From assembly GCA_044348005.1 (NCBI GenBank), contig JBIKTR010000002.1, forward strand, positions 1 to 64,000: DNA of 64,000 bases, read 5' to 3'. The position numbers were made by a program, and so were the translations under genes. Each line of letters begins with the position of its first letter. The first letter of the stretch is position 1. Under the pieces are notes generated by a model, which searched no databases, had not been told where the DNA came from, and saw only the letters and a list, made by a program, of their open reading frames with translations. This document shows positions 52,153-60,482 of this stretch, one piece after another. This DNA comes from JAJTHC01 sp044348005 (GTDB lineage: Bacteria > Cyanobacteriota > Vampirovibrionia > Vampirovibrionales > JAJTHC01).

Positions 52153-53385
52153 ATGGCAAACTACGCTTATAAAGCCGTAAACCTGGTTAGTCGTAAAAAG
52201 CAAGAAGGGGTCATCCCCGCTTCCTCTGAAATGGAAGCGCGTTCTAAATTAAGGGAAATGCAACTTTTAACACTTTCTTTAGAAGAAGTTACGGGGTATC
52301 AAGACGGATCAGGCACTCTCGTTAAAAAGGGATTTAAATTTGGCTTTAAAAGTAAAGTCAGTAGCAAAGAAGTCATGACGTTTTCTCGAAACTTGGCGAT
52401 TATGATTCGTGGGGGAATCCCTATTACAGAATCTTTACTGTATTTTGAAAACTTTTCAGACAAAATTACCTATAAAGCGATGGTGCAATCCGTACGACGA
52501 GACATTTTGGGCGGTATGCCCTTTTCAGAAGCCTTAGGTAAGTTTCCTGAAGTGTTTAGTGAGATTTTTATTAACATTACCCGAGCAGGAGAAAGTTCAG
52601 GGGAGCTGGATGTGACAATGGAACGGATGGCCGATTTAATGGAACGCACCGAAAAAATTAAAGCCAAAGTGATTTCAACAGCCATTTACCCAGCCATTGT
52701 GTTGGGCTTAGTGGGAATGGTTTTACTGGTTATTTTTTACTTTGTGTTGCCGTCTTTTGAAAAAATATATACCCAAATGGGGGTGGATTTACCGTTAATC
52801 ACCAAAATCATGATTTTTATTTCCAACTGCTTACGAAATAGCTGGTTTATTACGTTTCCGCTGGTGGGGTGTGCCGTGTGGGGATTCATGAAGTTTATTT
52901 CTACTAATTTAGGTAAGCGCTTGATTGACAAATATGTGATTTATATTCCCATTCTCAAACAAGTCATTCGATTTACAAACGTGTCAAGCTTTATTTCTAC
53001 CTTAAGTGTTTGTTTTGGAGCCGGGATCCCGATTACGGAAGGGCTAGATTATGCGGTTTCCACCGTGGGCAATGCCACCTATCGAACCACACTGCTGAGT
53101 GTGAATACGCAAGTGCAGACAGGACGCCGTTTGGGGGTGGCCTTGGCTGAAACAGGCATTATTCCTGAACTGGTTTTGCTGATTGTGGCAACGGGTGAAG
53201 AGTCGGGGAGCTTGGATCAATCTCTGGGGACTGCCCAAGAATACTTGGAAAAAGAAATTGATCAACGGATTGGGGTATTGATGTCTTTTATGGAACCTTT
53301 ACTCCTGATGTTCTTGGGGATTATTGTTGGGATTGTCGCCTTATCCATCTATATGCCGCTCTTTAGCATGTATGAAAATATGTAG
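52153..53385 (+). CDS. pilC: pilus/secretion inner-membrane platform protein PilC/GspF
   Basis: 410 residues with the two T2SSF domains and about three membrane helices. Features: NYAYKAVNLVSRKKQEGVIP at the start, SSKEVMTFSRNLAIMIRGGIPI, GGMPFSEALGKFPEVFSEIF, ITRAGESSGELDVTMERMAD, then the second repeat FGAGIPITEGLDYAVSTVGN and EESGSLDQSLGTAQEYLEK. It couples the ATPase to the growing pilus. The gene is followed by a strong terminator. Confidence 0.93.
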   Translation: MANYAYKAVNLVSRKKQEGVIPASSEMEARSKLREMQLLTLSLEEVTGYQDGSGTLVKKGFKFGFKSKVSSKEVMTFSRNLAIMIRGGIPITESLLYFENFSDKITYKAMVQSVRRDILGGMPFSEALGKFPEVFSEIFINITRAGESSGELDVTMERMADLMERTEKIKAKVISTAIYPAIVLGLVGMVLLVIFYFVLPSFEKIYTQMGVDLPLITKIMIFISNCLRNSWFITFPLVGCAVWGFMKFISTNLGKRLIDKYVIYIPILKQVIRFTNVSSFISTLSVCFGAGIPITEGLDYAVSTVGNATYRTTLLSVNTQVQTGRRLGVALAETGIIPELVLLIVATGEESGSLDQSLGTAQEYLEKEIDQRIGVLMSFMEPLLLMFLGIIVGIVALSIYMPLFSMYENM

Positions 53386-53412
53386 TAAGCACTTTTCGCA
53401 AAGTTTGTTTTT

Positions 53413-53449
53413 ACCTTATTCCCGCCCCTGAGAAGGGCGGGAATAAGGT
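53413..53449 (+). terminator. strong intrinsic terminator of the pilus operon
   Basis: A perfect 15-bp stem (ACCTTATTCCCGCCC and its complement) with a 7-base loop, followed by ATTTTC, 28 bases after the pilC stop. Confidence 0.9.
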
Positions 53450-53455
53450 ATTTTC

Positions 53456-53716
53456 TGATCTTTTTTCTAGGAATCCCCATAAACCTTAAGAAATGATGAT
53501 AAAAAAACTAAAAAAACCTTATAAATAAAGGGAGTTTCACTTTTTTTGACTACAATGAAATCGATGCAACCCATAGTAAGCGGTTAAAAACTAAATAAAA
53601 TCTAAAGAATGCGCGCCTTACTATACATACCTGTATCTTTCATTTAAAATAGTCGTATCTTCATTCTATTTTTGATGAAAAAGTTATTACATTTAAACAA
53701 TAAGGAATACATCCCC
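53456..53716. other. dnaK leader region
   Basis: About 260 AT-rich bases. A TTGACT lies at 53547-53552, but no good -10 hexamer follows at the right spacing. I looked for a CIRCE inverted repeat (TTAGCACTC-N9-GAGTGCTAA) and found none. No gene is seen. Confidence 0.4.
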
Positions 53717-55558
53717 ATGGCAAAAGTCGTCGGTATCGATTTAGGTACAACCAACTCCGTTGTTTCCGTAATGGAAGGCGGTCAACCCGTTGTAATTGCA
53801 AACGCTGAAGGCAACCGTACGACGCCTTCTGTGGTGGCATTTAGCAAAAATGGTGATCGCTTGGTTGGACAACATGCCAAACGTCAAGCGGTTGTCAACC
53901 CTGATCGTACCATTGCTTCAAACAAGCGTTACATGGGCAGTGACAAAACATGGTCCATTGACGCTAAAGAGTGGACGCCTCAAGAAATTTCCGCGCAAAT
54001 TTTACGTAAACTTGCGGATGATGCGTCTACTTACTTGGGTGAAAAAGTCACGCAAGCCGTCATTACCGTGCCTGCGTATTTCAACGACGCTCAGCGTCAA
54101 GCCACCAAAGATGCTGGTCGCATCGCGGGTTTAGAAGTGTTACGTATCGTCAATGAACCGACGGCCGCGGCTTTTGCCTACGGCTTAGACAAAAAAGATC
54201 ACGAAGAAACCATTTTGGTTTTTGACTTAGGGGGCGGTACCTTTGACGTAACCATTCTTGAAATGGGCGAAGGCGTCTACGAAGTGAAAGCCACCAGCGG
54301 AGACACCCGCTTAGGCGGAGACGACTTTGATGAAGCGGTGATGGAATGGATTATGGCCGAATTCAAAAAAGTCGAAGGCATGGATCTTAAGAATGACAAG
54401 CAAGCCTTGCAACGGGTTCGTGAAGCGGCTGAAAAAGCCAAGTGCGAATTGTCGTCTTTAGAATCCACCAACATTAACTTGCCCTTTATTACGGCTACTG
54501 CTGAAGGCCCCAAGCACTTGGATGTCTCCTTGTCTCGTGCCACCTTCAACCAAATTACCAAAGCATTGGTTGAACGTTGCCGAATCCCCGTTGAAGCGGC
54601 GATTAAAGACGCGGGCTTGAGCAAAGACGACATTGATGAAATCGTGTTAGTTGGCGGTTCCACACGTATTCCTGCGGTTCAAAAATTGGTAGAATCCATT
54701 ACAGGCAAAGCGGCTAATCAAGGCGTCAACCCTGACGAAGTGGTCGCTGTGGGAGCTGCCCTTCAAGGGGGCGTTCTCGCGGGCGATGTGAAAGACATCG
54801 TGTTGTTGGATGTTACGCCACTTTCCTTAGGCGTTGAAACCATGGGTTCTGTGATGACGAAACTTATTGAACGTAACACCACCATTCCCACCAAGCGGAG
54901 CGAAGTCTTCTCCACCGCTGCGGACAATCAAACCAGTGTGGATGTTCATGTGCTTCAAGGGGAACGTCAATTCGCCAAAGACAATAAATCCTTGGGTGTG
55001 TTCCGCCTAGAAGGCATTGGCCCAGCCCCTCGTGGGATTCCTAAAGTCGAAGTCACCTTTGATATTGATGCCAACGGTATTTTGAGCGTTTCGGCAAAAG
55101 ATCAAGCCACAGGCAAGCAACAATCTATTACGATTAACGACAGTTCCAATTTGAGCGATGCTGAAGTGGATCGTATGGTGGAAGAAGCAGAGAAGTTCAA
55201 AGCTGAAGATGAAGCCAAGAAAAAGCAAGTAGAAGCCAAAAACCAAGCGGAACAGCTTTGCTATTCGGTTGAACACCAAATCAAAGATTTGGGTGACAAG
55301 GTGGAAGCTTCAGAAAAAGAAAAAGCCGAAGGACTGATTACACAACTGCGTGACGCTATTTCGGCAGACCAGCATGACGATATTCAACGCTTGCATGACG
55401 AACTTCAAGAAGTGGCTTACGCGATTAGCACCAAAGCGTATGAAGCCGCAGGGTCTGCTCCCACGGCGGCGGATGCTGGCTCAGTTCAAGCCAACGCCGA
55501 AGACGATGATGTGATCGATGCGGATTACACGCCAAGTGATGACGCTGCTAAAGTTTAA
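53717..55558 (+). CDS. dnaK: molecular chaperone DnaK (Hsp70)
   Basis: ATP-driven chaperone of 613 residues. Nucleotide-binding domain: VVGIDLGTTNSVVSVMEG, GERTIASNKRYMG-like region, VPAYFNDAQRQATKDAG, FDLGGGTFDVTILE, VLVGGSTRIP. Linker KDIVLLDVTPLSLGVETMG, substrate domain and an Ala/Asp-rich end with the typical EEVAYAISTKAYE-like lid helix. The C-terminal residues are DDVIDADYTPSDDAAKV, not the EEVD type. The ATG at 53717 follows AAGGAA. The J-domain protein at 33982 and other J proteins are candidate partners; grpE and dnaJ are not adjacent. Confidence 0.97.
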   Translation: MAKVVGIDLGTTNSVVSVMEGGQPVVIANAEGNRTTPSVVAFSKNGDRLVGQHAKRQAVVNPDRTIASNKRYMGSDKTWSIDAKEWTPQEISAQILRKLADDASTYLGEKVTQAVITVPAYFNDAQRQATKDAGRIAGLEVLRIVNEPTAAAFAYGLDKKDHEETILVFDLGGGTFDVTILEMGEGVYEVKATSGDTRLGGDDFDEAVMEWIMAEFKKVEGMDLKNDKQALQRVREAAEKAKCELSSLESTNINLPFITATAEGPKHLDVSLSRATFNQITKALVERCRIPVEAAIKDAGLSKDDIDEIVLVGGSTRIPAVQKLVESITGKAANQGVNPDEVVAVGAALQGGVLAGDVKDIVLLDVTPLSLGVETMGSVMTKLIERNTTIPTKRSEVFSTAADNQTSVDVHVLQGERQFAKDNKSLGVFRLEGIGPAPRGIPKVEVTFDIDANGILSVSAKDQATGKQQSITINDSSNLSDAEVDRMVEEAEKFKAEDEAKKKQVEAKNQAEQLCYSVEHQIKDLGDKVEASEKEKAEGLITQLRDAISADQHDDIQRLHDELQEVAYAISTKAYEAAGSAPTAADAGSVQANAEDDDVIDADYTPSDDAAKV

Positions 55559-55576
55559 TCAAACGCTATATTTCTA

Positions 55577-55610
55577 AAAATCAGGGGGACGACGATCCCT
55601 CTGATTTTTT
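55577..55610 (+). terminator. dnaK intrinsic terminator
   Basis: A 13-bp stem (AAAATCAGGGGGA / TCCCTCTGATTTT, one G-T pair) followed by TT, 18 bases after the stop. Confidence 0.9.
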
Positions 55611-55651
55611 ATGTTATAATTCACGCATAGAACTTAAAAAAGGGGATTTCT

Positions 55652-55906
55652 ATGCTTTCATTATTTGCTCATTTTTTGGCCACTTTAGTGAATCTTTATA
55701 AAATTATGATCTTTATTCGCATTCTCCTAACGTGGATCCCTTCCTTAGATTGGCGTTACCCTCTTTTTCGTTTTTTAGAAGAGGCCACAGAACCTGTGCT
55801 TCGTTATGCCCGTAATCTCATTCCGCCTGTGGGGATGTTTGATCTTTCCCCGATTGTGGTATTTTTAGCGCTCAATGTGTTGGAATACCTTCTGAAAAGC
55901 TTGTAG
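55652..55906 (+). CDS. YggT/Ycf19 family membrane protein
   Basis: An 84-residue protein with two membrane helices. The conserved YggT pattern is visible: LYKIMIFIRILLTWIP, the central PLFRFLEEATEPVLRYARNLIPP motif, DLSPIVVFLALNVLEYLL. Members affect cell division, osmotic stress or, as Ycf19 in plastids, thylakoid or nucleoid distribution. AAAAAGGGGA precedes the ATG. Confidence 0.88.
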   Translation: MLSLFAHFLATLVNLYKIMIFIRILLTWIPSLDWRYPLFRFLEEATEPVLRYARNLIPPVGMFDLSPIVVFLALNVLEYLLKSL

Positions 55907-56121
55907 TCCCCATTGTTGGGCTAAAGTACGTGAAGGACTTGCTTCCTGCTGAGGGGAGTGAGTGGTTATTTATATAGGGTTTGTTACAATTTAAAAACAC
56001 TAGCACAAAAGTTTCGTCTTTCTGCCTTTATGCCCTTGGATATAGAATTAGCAATCAATCAAACCATCGATGTAAATCGTGGATTCAAACAAAAATACTT
56101 AGGACAAAGAGGAACACAGAC

Positions 56122-56457
56122 ATGGGACTAGCCGCCACAAGCGCCCGCAAGTATATGCTCATGGCATACAAAATGAATTTGCAGTTCGATTTGCAACAAA
56201 TTGCACAAGCGCGCTTAAGATTAATGAGTATTATTGACAAGGTATACGCTGCCAGTAGCTCCATGGATCCTAGCAGTCTAGTGGCACAACAACATGATCA
56301 ATTTGTCGCACGCTTACAAACTCAAGACAAACGCATTGCACTGATGCAAGAAAAAATGAAACAGCAGGCTTCTGCGATTGATCAAGAAATGCAAAGCTTA
56401 GATAAAATCATTGAAGGTGGTATTAAGCAAAACTTTAACTACATAGGCAATGCCTAA
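56122..56457 (+). CDS. small coiled-coil protein, member 2 of the three-paralog family
   Basis: 111 residues, all helical: SARKYMLMAYKMNLQFDLQQ, then a turn at SSSMDPSSL and a second helix rich in Gln/Lys/Met ending GGIKQNFNYIGNA. Residues align with members 1 and 3 at AR-Y, LQFDLQ, the D-P turn and GIKxF/Y. The ATG at 56122 is preceded by AGAGG. A frame open further upstream lacks a ribosome binding site. TGTTACAATTTAAA at 55982 is shared with the region upstream of member 1. Confidence 0.75.
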   Translation: MGLAATSARKYMLMAYKMNLQFDLQQIAQARLRLMSIIDKVYAASSSMDPSSLVAQQHDQFVARLQTQDKRIALMQEKMKQQASAIDQEMQSLDKIIEGGIKQNFNYIGNA

Positions 56458-56743
56458 GCGAGCGAATTAAAAAGCCACTCTAGGGGGAGCTGACGGTTGC
56501 CTTTCCTTGAATAGACCAACGCGACGCTTCTGTAACCAGTTGTTACAGGCTGACGCATAAAATATCGTTAAGATTGTTTTTATGCCAATAGACAATCTCT
56601 TTTGACGTTGTAAACCCATTTGATTTCCCATTTAAGTCAAGCCCTTATTTGACCTACTTCGTATTGACCCACCCTTATTTGACCCTTTAACACAATCCCT
56701 CAAAGACCAACCCCAACATTTAATACATTAGGAGTTCATGCCT

Positions 56744-57070
56744 ATGTTTCTCACCGCAGGTGCTCGATCAAGCTATCTCTTGGATCGTGAAATTTCACTA
56801 CAATTTGAATTGCAAACCCTCTCTTCTGCGCAATATCGCGTTCAAGCGACTTTAGACAAAGTCTATAACGTAGGGGATTTAGACCCTAACAATCCGAACC
56901 TCGTGGCCTCCCATGATCGCTTAGTTCAACAACTTAAAGAATGGCAAACAAGAATCAATTCCACTCAAATGAGTTTAAATATGGAACTTCAAATGGTGCA
57001 AGCCGAAAAACCCAAGCAAGAACAACTTTTTAAAGATGGCGTAAAAAGCTTTTACGACATGATCGTCTAA
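56744..57070 (+). CDS. small coiled-coil protein, member 3 of the three-paralog family
   Basis: 108 residues beginning FLTAGARSSYLLDREISLQF and ending KDGVKSFYDMIV. The central DLDPNNPNL turn and the first helix LQFELQTL match member 2 (LQFDLQQI), and LDKVY is identical in both. AGGAG nine bases before sets the ATG at 56744; another ATG at 56738 is too close to it. Its upstream region has GTAAC-N5-GTTAC at 56532-56546. Confidence 0.75.
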   Translation: MFLTAGARSSYLLDREISLQFELQTLSSAQYRVQATLDKVYNVGDLDPNNPNLVASHDRLVQQLKEWQTRINSTQMSLNMELQMVQAEKPKQEQLFKDGVKSFYDMIV

Positions 57071-57084
57071 AAGGGTATGCTTTG

Positions 57085-57126
57085 AAATCTAGGCTCCTAG
57101 AATAGCCTCATAGCCTGTTTCATCTT
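57085..57126 (-). repeat. MITE-like repeat fragment at the rpoD 3' end
   Basis: AATCTAGGCTCCTAGAATAG, then CCTCATAGCCTGTTTCATCTT, match the right part of the copies at 5582 and 33794. The fragment runs up to the rpoD stop codon; a core and left end are missing. Confidence 0.7.
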
Positions 57127-58174
57127 ACTCAATGTATTCCCGCAGTCGACGGCTACGGTTGGGGTGGCGCAATTTCCTCAAGGCCTTGGCTTCAATTTGA
57201 CGAATGCGTTCACGGGTGACGCCAAACAACTGGCCTACTTCTTCAAGCGTACGTTGACGGCCGTCATCTAGCCCAAAACGCAAACGTAACACATCTCGTT
57301 CACGTAATGAAAGCCCCGCCAAGACTTCGGTTAAATCTTCACGCAACAATTCATGAGCCACACTTTGGGCAGGGGCTTCTGCTTCACGGTCTTCAATAAA
57401 GTCACCCAAGCGTGAATCTTCTTCCTTACCAATGGGGGTTTCTAAAGACAAAGGTTCTTGAGCGACTTTAATAATTTCACGCAATTTGTTAATAGAAATC
57501 GCCATGCTTGCGGCCAGTTCATCTTCACTGGGCTTGCGTCCCAATTCTTGCGCCAGTTGACGGGTTTTTTTACGTAATTTATTAATGGTTTCCACCATGT
57601 GAACAGGAATGCGAATCGTACGGGCTTGATCCGCAATGGCGCGAGTAATCGCTTGACGGATCCACCACGTGGCATAGGTTGAAAACTTATAGCCACGTTC
57701 GTGGTCAAACTTTTCAGCCGCACGAATCAAGCCCAAGTTCCCTTCTTGAATTAAATCTAGGAACAACATGCCTCTTCCCACGTATTTTTTCGCAATGGAA
57801 ACCACCAAGCGTAAGTTGGCTTGCACCAATTTCTTCTTGGCACGCAAGCCCGCGTCTCCACCTTCGGCGATTTTGCGGGCAAACTCAATTTCTTCATCCG
57901 CCGTAAGCAGGTTGATACGCCCAATTTCACGTAGATACATGCGAACAGGGTCGTCTACCACCATGCCTTTGGTGTCTGCAGAAAAGTCCACAGTGTCGTC
58001 ATCGGTATTGGCGAGCATGCTGTTAATCACCACAGGGTTGCCGTGATTAAACAACGCAGCACTTTCATCCTTCATAAAATCATCCAAACCAACATCATCA
58101 TGCGTACTTCGCTCAGAACGATCGATGAGATCAATGAGGGCATCATCACTTTTGGTAGATCGTCGTTTCATCAT
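57125..58174 (-). CDS. rpoD: primary sigma factor RpoD/SigA
   Basis: Housekeeping sigma70 of 349 residues. Short N-terminal region without a full domain 1.1, then region 1.2 (DDPVRMYLREIGRINLLTAD), region 2 (RLVVSIAKKYVGRGMLFLDL, EGNLGLIRAAEKFDHERGYK, FSTYATWWIRQAITRAIADQ), region 3 (ARTIRIPVHMVETINKLRKK) and region 4 (LRLRFGLDDGRQRTLEEVGQ, VTRERIRQIEAKALRKLRHP). The length resembles Cyanobacteria-type SigA more than the 600-residue proteobacterial form. Divergent from dnaG; the two often lie together. Confidence 0.96.
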   Translation of the reverse strand: MMKRRSTKSDDALIDLIDRSERSTHDDVGLDDFMKDESAALFNHGNPVVINSMLANTDDDTVDFSADTKGMVVDDPVRMYLREIGRINLLTADEEIEFARKIAEGGDAGLRAKKKLVQANLRLVVSIAKKYVGRGMLFLDLIQEGNLGLIRAAEKFDHERGYKFSTYATWWIRQAITRAIADQARTIRIPVHMVETINKLRKKTRQLAQELGRKPSEDELAASMAISINKLREIIKVAQEPLSLETPIGKEEDSRLGDFIEDREAEAPAQSVAHELLREDLTEVLAGLSLRERDVLRLRFGLDDGRQRTLEEVGQLFGVTRERIRQIEAKALRKLRHPNRSRRLREYIE

Positions 58175-58518
58175 AGAAAGCGTACATCCTTTAAATTTGA
58201 GGGGGAGGGTAATTACAGAAATCAGGCATCACTCGTTGCCAATACGGGAGTTGCAAGAATCGGATAAGTGAACCTATGGACTTGCTATATTTGTTTAAAA
58301 GAGCCTCAATCTCATTTTGTGCTAGTGCGGGGTTTTCCCCTGTAAAGTTCTTTACAATTCTAGCGATTTATTTTTTTTACGTGAGGAGACTTTTTTACAA
58401 ATCATTTGGAAATCCATCATAACACAAATTTTTAAAAGGCGAATACTTTTGTTTAAAGATTTTTTGCAGTATACTTTAAGTCCGTTCTGCTTTCTACAAG
58501 AGTCCGCCAAGGAAGCTT
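58175..58518. other. divergent rpoD-dnaG intergenic region
   Basis: 344 bases between divergent start codons. It is AT-rich near dnaG and must contain promoters for both genes; no pair of hexamers stands out. A small hairpin GGGGTTTTCCCC lies near 58332-58343. No gene seen. Confidence 0.4.
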
Positions 58519-60468
58519 ATGCCTCAATCCCTTTCTTTTCAAGACGCCGCTGAACAAGTCAAACAACAACTCAATGTGTTAGACACCATTGGTCGTTTTG
58601 TTTCGCTTAAAAAGCGAGGCCGTTCACATTTAGGGCTGTGCCCGTTTCACAATGAACGAACGCCGTCTTTTAACGTTTCTGCTGAAAAAGGCTTTTTTAA
58701 ATGCTTTGGCTGTGGCGAAAGTGGCGATTCCATTAGTTTTTTAATGAAAATTGAACATAAAACGTATGGCGAAGTCATTCGTGAACAAGCTGAAGAAATG
58801 GGCTTAGAAATTCGTTACAATAACGCTGTTGAAGATCAAGCCCAATACGCCCAAAAAACGGAAGAACGTGAACGCTTGTGGGATGTGTTGCACAATGCGG
58901 GCCAATGGTTTCACATGCAAATACAAAGCCCCCAACACCAAGCGATTCGGGAGTATTTACTCGGAAGAGGGACTTCTCAAGAAGCCGTCAAACGCTTTCA
59001 ACTGGGGTATGCGCCAGAAACGTGGGAAGCTTTAAATCATTACTTGCACACGGCTTGCCCTCATGTGGCGAGTGATGCATCCATTTTAGAACGTGCCAGT
59101 GTCGCTGGGGTGCGGGACAACGGCAAAGGCTATTATGACAAGTTTCGCCACCGTTTAATGGTGCCTATTCATGATTTAAAGGGTCGTATTGTAGGCTTTG
59201 GGGGGCGTGCGTTGGGCAACGATCAACAGCCCAAGTACCTAAATTCGAGTGAATCGATGATTTATCAAAAAAGCCAGATCTTGTATGGTTTATTTCAAGC
59301 CAAAGACGCCATTCGTAAACGCAAACGGGCTGTTGTGATGGAAGGCTACTTTGATGTGATTGCTTCACACATGGCGGGCTTGCAAGAAGCGGTAGCCACT
59401 TGCGGTACGGCCTTAACGGAAGCCCACATCCCCTTACTGATTAAATCTGGCGTGGAAATACTTTACCTATGTTTTGACAGCGATTTAGCAGGAAGAAACG
59501 CTGCCCTAAACGCCTTAGAGCGTTTGGATCCGTGGATTCAACGGCAAACCCTTAAAATCAGGGTGTTAAGTATTCCGAGTGGCAAAGACCCTGACGATTA
59601 CTTCAAAACCCATACGCTCACTGAGTTTGAAACGCTTATGGCCAACGCCCCAGATGGCTTGAGTTTTCGTTTAGATTGTGTGCTTGAAGGGGTCAATACG
59701 CACCATGCGGAAGGACAGCTGGAGGCCAGTCATCGATTGTTGCCTTTACTGTCGAAGGTGAAGCATCCGATTTTAAGGGCTCAATTACTGGCCAAATATG
59801 CGGAACGTCTGCATTTGCCAGAAGAAACCTTGCGTCAAAGCTTGGCCTTGTTTGAAGGAAAGTCCTCTTCAAAATCAAGTTATACCACTTCGGCCAAGTA
59901 CACCAAATCCCATGACAAAAACAAACGTTACACGGCTAAAACTTCTATGCCCCCCGAAGATTTTAGCCGTTTACGTCAGCCCCTTCTAAAACAGCAAACG
60001 TTACCCATGATTGAGCAAAACCTCTTAAGCATGGCGCTTTCGCATGGCGCCATTTTTGAGGGATTGCAAAAATCTTTGGTGAACTTTGCTTGGCAAAGTC
60101 CAACCCTGAATTGGTTATGGCAACAAGTTCAAGGTCTCCCCTTTGGTGAAGCACAACCCTATGTTCAGCACTTGTGGCTTGAAGCCCAACGTCAAAATAA
60201 GTTAGGCCTTTCTCAAGCAGTTGAAGCGGTTCTTATTGGGCAGGATGCCCTACTTGAACAGTTGAACAACGAAACGTTAAGTTCGATTCAACTGCTTCAA
60301 ATGGTTAATGAAAGTTTAGTGCAATGGCAAAAACGCAAGCAACAAAGTCAATTATACGTCCGTAATAAGGCGTTTCGTTCCAAAGAACACGACGCCGTGC
60401 TAGAAGAAGACTTGGATGCGGAAGCTATTTTGTTACATTATGATGTTTTAGATGCCCATGGCTCCTAA
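58519..60468 (+). CDS. dnaG: DNA primase
   Basis: Makes RNA primers for the replication fork. 649 residues: the CHC2 zinc finger with CPFHNERTPSFNVS and FKCFGCGESGDSISFLM, the catalytic core ENTRY YLLGRG-like segment, RLMVPIHDLKGRIVGFGGRA, YGLFQAKDAIRKRKRAVVMEGYFDV shortened here (TOPRIM Glu), and CFDSDLAGRNAALNALE (Asp pair). The last 150 residues form a C-terminal helicase-binding-type region. A Ser/Tyr/Lys-rich stretch near residue 460 separates it. Confidence 0.95.
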   Translation: MPQSLSFQDAAEQVKQQLNVLDTIGRFVSLKKRGRSHLGLCPFHNERTPSFNVSAEKGFFKCFGCGESGDSISFLMKIEHKTYGEVIREQAEEMGLEIRYNNAVEDQAQYAQKTEERERLWDVLHNAGQWFHMQIQSPQHQAIREYLLGRGTSQEAVKRFQLGYAPETWEALNHYLHTACPHVASDASILERASVAGVRDNGKGYYDKFRHRLMVPIHDLKGRIVGFGGRALGNDQQPKYLNSSESMIYQKSQILYGLFQAKDAIRKRKRAVVMEGYFDVIASHMAGLQEAVATCGTALTEAHIPLLIKSGVEILYLCFDSDLAGRNAALNALERLDPWIQRQTLKIRVLSIPSGKDPDDYFKTHTLTEFETLMANAPDGLSFRLDCVLEGVNTHHAEGQLEASHRLLPLLSKVKHPILRAQLLAKYAERLHLPEETLRQSLALFEGKSSSKSSYTTSAKYTKSHDKNKRYTAKTSMPPEDFSRLRQPLLKQQTLPMIEQNLLSMALSHGAIFEGLQKSLVNFAWQSPTLNWLWQQVQGLPFGEAQPYVQHLWLEAQRQNKLGLSQAVEAVLIGQDALLEQLNNETLSSIQLLQMVNESLVQWQKRKQQSQLYVRNKAFRSKEHDAVLEEDLDAEAILLHYDVLDAHGS

Positions 60469-60482
60469 TACCCTTTCATAGA

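Noticed and set aside
53386..53716. CIRCE/HrcA site or sigma32-type promoter before dnaK
   Set aside because: I searched by eye for TTAGCACTC/GAGTGCTAA and for CTTGAA-N-CCCCAT-like pairs and found neither.
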